Positions 60,541 to 64,000 of a DNA stretch of 64,000 nucleotides are shown here, one piece after another. The translations under genes were made by a program, and so were the position numbers. Position 1 is the stretch's first letter; every line of letters begins with the position of its first letter. The notes under the pieces are model-generated. The model saw only the letters and a list, made by a program, of their open reading frames with translations, searched no databases and was not told the DNA's origin. The stretch comes from an uncultured Pelagibacteraceae bacterium (GTDB taxonomy: Bacteria > Pseudomonadota > Alphaproteobacteria > Pelagibacterales > Pelagibacteraceae), in assembly GCA_902573235.1 (NCBI GenBank), contig CACGIZ010000001.1, positions 119,399 to 183,398 of the forward strand, in the 5' to 3' direction.

Positions 60541-60675
60541 ATGCATCTTTCAAATATAAAAATTTTCCAAAAAATAAATAACAATAAAACGACTTTTATT
60601 AAAACAGGAATTTTTTCAGCTATAGCTGCTTGTTGGGGTGTTATCTTAGTTGGAACTTTTCTAACTTTTAAATAA
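60541..60675 (+). CDS. 44-aa single-TM microprotein between apr genes and TauE
   Basis: MHLSNIKIFQKINNNKTTFIKTGIFSAIAACWGVILVGTFLTFK. Confidence 0.5.
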   Translation: MHLSNIKIFQKINNNKTTFIKTGIFSAIAACWGVILVGTFLTFK

Positions 60676-60701
60676 ATTATTATTTATAATTTTTATTTTT
60701 A

Positions 60702-61787
60702 ATGGAAGTTTTTTTACCTATAGCTCAAGTATTCATTAATCCAATAGAAATTCTTTTATTAAGTGCCATCGTTGGAGTTCTATCAGGATTATTTGGTGTT
60801 GGTGGTGGATTTTTGATGACACCATTTTTGATTTTTATGGGAATTCCTCCAGCATATGCAGTTGCAAATGAAGCTAATAACATTTTAGCTACATCTGTCT
60901 CAGGATCAACAACTCATTATTTAAAAAATACTTTAGATTATAAAATGGGTTTAATGATTGTAATAGGTGGAGCAATAGGAACTACTTTAGGAATTTATAC
61001 TTTTACTTATTTTAAAGGTATTGGAAAAATTGATACAGTTATTTCTTTAGCTTATATGTACATACTCGCGATAATTGGAACTTTAATGTTAGTGGAAAGT
61101 CTTGGTGAAATTGATAAAGCAAAAAAAAACGTTGTTGAAAGAAAAAAATTACATGTTCATTACTGGATTCATGGACTGCCTTTCAGGATGAGATTTCCAA
61201 AATCAAAATTATATGAAAGTATTTTTACACCAATTATAATTGGTTTATTTGTTGGATTTATTGCTGCAATAATGGGTATAGGTGGAGCTTTTATATTAGT
61301 GCCTGCAATGATTTATATTATTAAAATGCCAACAAGATTGGTTCCAGGTACATCTTTGTTTGTTACTATTTTTGTGAGTGTAATAGTTACTTTTTTACAT
61401 TCAATTAATTATGGCTCAATAGATCTAATGTTAGTTTTATTATTAGTAGTTGGTTCAATTGTAGGTGTTCAAGTTGGACAAAAACTTGGAGAACAAATTA
61501 ATAGCTCAGGATTAAAAGCTCTACTAGCAATCTTATTACTAGTAGTTGGTATAGCTATTGCTTATGACACTTTTTTTGCTAATGAAATTTCAAATCAAAT
61601 TACAAAAAACCCTGACACGGAGTTGAATTTTTTTTCTAAATTTATTGAGGAATTTTCTGAGGATATGCCTTTCTTCTATGGATTATTTTCTATTATGTTT
61701 GCTGTAATTTTGGGGATTGGTGCAGCGTTTATAAGAAGATTTTTGTCTAATTTGAGAAAAAAATACTTAATTAAAGCTGCTAAATAA
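60702..61787 (+). CDS. TauE/SafE-family sulfite/anion exporter
   Basis: VGVLSGLFGVGGGFLMTPFLIFMGIPPAYAVANEA and second half VGFIAAIMGIGGAFILVPAMIYII. Confidence 0.9.
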   Translation: MEVFLPIAQVFINPIEILLLSAIVGVLSGLFGVGGGFLMTPFLIFMGIPPAYAVANEANNILATSVSGSTTHYLKNTLDYKMGLMIVIGGAIGTTLGIYTFTYFKGIGKIDTVISLAYMYILAIIGTLMLVESLGEIDKAKKNVVERKKLHVHYWIHGLPFRMRFPKSKLYESIFTPIIIGLFVGFIAAIMGIGGAFILVPAMIYIIKMPTRLVPGTSLFVTIFVSVIVTFLHSINYGSIDLMLVLLLVVGSIVGVQVGQKLGEQINSSGLKALLAILLLVVGIAIAYDTFFANEISNQITKNPDTELNFFSKFIEEFSEDMPFFYGLFSIMFAVILGIGAAFIRRFLSNLRKKYLIKAAK

Positions 61788-62847
61788 AAAATTTTAAATA
61801 ACTTTCAATAGTAACAATACAAACTATTCCTACTGTAAGCATTCCAATAAATCCAACAACAAATGGTTTATATCCCATGCTTTTGATATCTTTTAAATTT
61901 GTAGACAAACCTATAGCCGCCATTGCCATGGTTAAAAAAATTTTAGATGATTGTTTAATAATTTCTATTGTCTCTTTCCAGTTTGAAGTTGAACTAAACA
62001 TTTCATCTCCAAGATTTCTTATTATGATCATTCCAACAAAGCCCAAAACAAAATATGGAAAAATATTAAGTATAGAATAATTTTTTTCCTTTGTTTGACC
62101 TCTGTTATATAGAAATGCAAAAAGAGGAATCATTATGATTAAAAATGTATTACGAATAAGTTTTGTGACTGTTGCTATATTTAATGTTTCAGGACTGTTA
62201 TATTGCTGTTCATATATAAGTCCTGCAGCAGCTACTTGAGAAGTTTCATGAATAGAAGTTCCTAAAAATAAGCCAATTAAAAGAGGCTCTCCATCAAAAT
62301 AAATGTTAGCGAAATAGGGATAAATCAACATGGAAAGTATTCCAAACAAAGTAATATTTGCTATCGCGTAAGATATTTCACTTTTATTTGCTTTTATTAC
62401 TGGTGCAGTGGCCATTATCGCTGTAGTTCCACAAACAGTGCTTCCTATTGAAATTAAATAAGCCATTCTAGTTGGAATTTTAAGTTTTTTTATTAAAAGT
62501 TTAATAACAACTAAAACACTTATTATGCATATAATGATTAATGGAATAGCAATTTTACCAAAGTCTAAAAACTCAAATGGTTTAAGTTGTATGCCTAGAA
62601 AAATTATTCCAAGTTTTAAAATGTACTCTCTAGTAAAATCTAATCCTTTTTGAAAACTGTCTCTTATTTTAAAAAAATTACCAAAAAACATTCCCAACAA
62701 AATTGCAATCATTGCAGTAGAAATAGGACTTTTCGCATATCCTAAAAGTTCAATACCAATTATGTTGTTGAAACCTTGCGAAATTGTATAAAGTACAAAA
62801 GCAAGAATTATACCTGGTATAATTACCAAATATTTTTTAAATATCAT
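61780..62847 (-). CDS. YeiH/UPF0324-type putative sulfate exporter family
   Basis: GIIFLGIQLKPFEFL, VCGTTAIMATAPVIKA, GTSIHETSQVAAAG. Confidence 0.85.
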   Translation of the reverse strand: MIFKKYLVIIPGIILAFVLYTISQGFNNIIGIELLGYAKSPISTAMIAILLGMFFGNFFKIRDSFQKGLDFTREYILKLGIIFLGIQLKPFEFLDFGKIAIPLIIICIISVLVVIKLLIKKLKIPTRMAYLISIGSTVCGTTAIMATAPVIKANKSEISYAIANITLFGILSMLIYPYFANIYFDGEPLLIGLFLGTSIHETSQVAAAGLIYEQQYNSPETLNIATVTKLIRNTFLIIMIPLFAFLYNRGQTKEKNYSILNIFPYFVLGFVGMIIIRNLGDEMFSSTSNWKETIEIIKQSSKIFLTMAMAAIGLSTNLKDIKSMGYKPFVVGFIGMLTVGIVCIVTIESYLKFFI

Positions 62848-62861
62848 TTTTTAAGTGATTA

Positions 62862-64000
62862 TTAAGCGCTTCTGTAAAGTTTTGTCATAACAAATTCTCT
62901 ATGACCTAAAGCTTCAGCACAAGTTAATCTTCCATTAGCAACTTTTAAAGTAGTCTCAATAAGTTTATCTCCAGCTTGAGACATATTCATTTCTCTTGAA
63001 AGAATTTTAGAAACATCACAATCAATGTGTTCACCCATGCCTTTTACAGTTAAAGGATTCGCAGTTAATTTTACTACTGGTTCGATTGGGTTACCGACAA
63101 TGTTTCCTTGACCTGTAGGGAAAAGATGAATATTAAAACCTGCTGCAGCTTGTAAAGTTACACACTCGGCTGCTGCTGAAGAAGTATCCATAAAATATAA
63201 ACCTTTACCTTTTTTTGGTTCCTCTGCTGGCTCTAACACATCTACGAACTTACAGTTTCCAATTTTTTGAAAATTACCGAATGCTTTTTCCTCAATTGTA
63301 GTTAGTCCGCCTGCAATGTTACCTGCAGTTGGTTGGCTCTCTGAAAGATCATCAGTTGCTTCTTTTAAAATAAAATCATTATAAGAACTCCAAGTTTTCA
63401 TAAATTTATCCGAAGCCTCTTTGGTTGCGCCTCTTGTTGCACAAACTTTTTCAGCTCCAGTTAATTCTGATGTTTCACCAAAACATAAATGAACACCTAG
63501 TGGTTCAAGTTTATCCATTAAATTTCCAACTGTTGGGTTTGCTGCTAGACCAGATGTAGTGTCAGACTCTCCACACTTTACAGAAATCCAAAGATCACTT
63601 ATTGGACACTCCTCTCTTTGTTTTTCTGAAGCCCACATTACATACTCTTGTGCTTTTTTTGAAGCTTTCATAACTGTTCCAATATCTCCAGTTCGCTCAA
63701 TGTGAAAACCTTCAACTGGCTTTCCAGTTTTTGCTATTCCATCAACTATTTTTTTTGTCCACTTAGGTTCAATACCAATCACAATAACAGCAGCCACATT
63801 AGGATTACTACCTGTTCCTATCATAGTTCTAAAATGTAATTCTAGATCTGCTCCAAATTGTAATCTTCCATATGAATGAGGAAGTGCAATTGTGCCTTTA
63901 ATATTATTAGCTACTGCTTCTGCACATGCATTTGATATATCATCTACAGGTAAAATTATTACATGATTTCTAGTTCCAGCTCTTCCATTTTCTCTTTTAT
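62862..64000 (-). CDS. suyB: UxaA-family hydrolase, sulfolactate sulfo-lyase beta subunit-like (5' end outside window)
   Basis: UxaA C-terminal motifs ([68 protein letters not shown]); frame stays open to 64000; sulfur-gene context. Confidence 0.75.
   Translation of the reverse strand, partial: KRENGRAGTRNHVIILPVDDISNACAEAVANNIKGTIALPHSYGRLQFGADLELHFRTMIGTGSNPNVAAVIVIGIEPKWTKKIVDGIAKTGKPVEGFHIERTGDIGTVMKASKKAQEYVMWASEKQREECPISDLWISVKCGESDTTSGLAANPTVGNLMDKLEPLGVHLCFGETSELTGAEKVCATRGATKEASDKFMKTWSSYNDFILKEATDDLSESQPTAGNIAGGLTTIEEKAFGNFQKIGNCKFVDVLEPAEEPKKGKGLYFMDTSSAAAECVTLQAAAGFNIHLFPTGQGNIVGNPIEPVVKLTANPLTVKGMGEHIDCDVSKILSREMNMSQAGDKLIETTLKVANGRLTCAEALGHREFVMTKLYRSA

Noticed and set aside
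1-64000. CRISPR arrays, prophage, IS elements, restriction or toxin-antitoxin defence systems
   Set aside because: No spaced direct repeats, transposase, integrase, phage structural, Cas or R-M motifs were seen on either strand.

Overview
AT-rich, gene-dense window with very short intergenic spacers. Gene content matches a SAR11-clade (Pelagibacterales) genome: sfuABC-type iron ABC transporter, aprMBA, TPP riboswitch plus thiV-like symporter, dimethylglycine dehydrogenase with etfBA and ETF-QO, isocitrate lyase, and AcuI-like reductase. I found no rRNA, tRNA, CRISPR array, phage or IS element. Most CDSs are housekeeping or C1, sulfur, iron and vitamin metabolism genes. The less explained material is: a cluster of unknown-function genes after an M19 dipeptidase (DUF3726-like plus an unlisted zinc-ribbon microprotein); a GcvT-like protein paired with a short MetF-like protein; an orphan APS-kinase-like plus nucleotidyltransferase pair; a hairpin-rich non-coding island at about 32.08-32.34 kb with a strong Shine-Dalgarno and an 8-codon ORF on the minus strand; a repeat operator array in front of a ScfR/RamB-like regulator divergent from aceA; structured RNA elements flanking amtB; several unlisted microproteins, including a 27-aa highly basic peptide; and an apr/sulfite/UxaA-SuyB-like sulfur island at the right end. 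All functional calls come from reading the sequence and recalled family knowledge. No database search was run.
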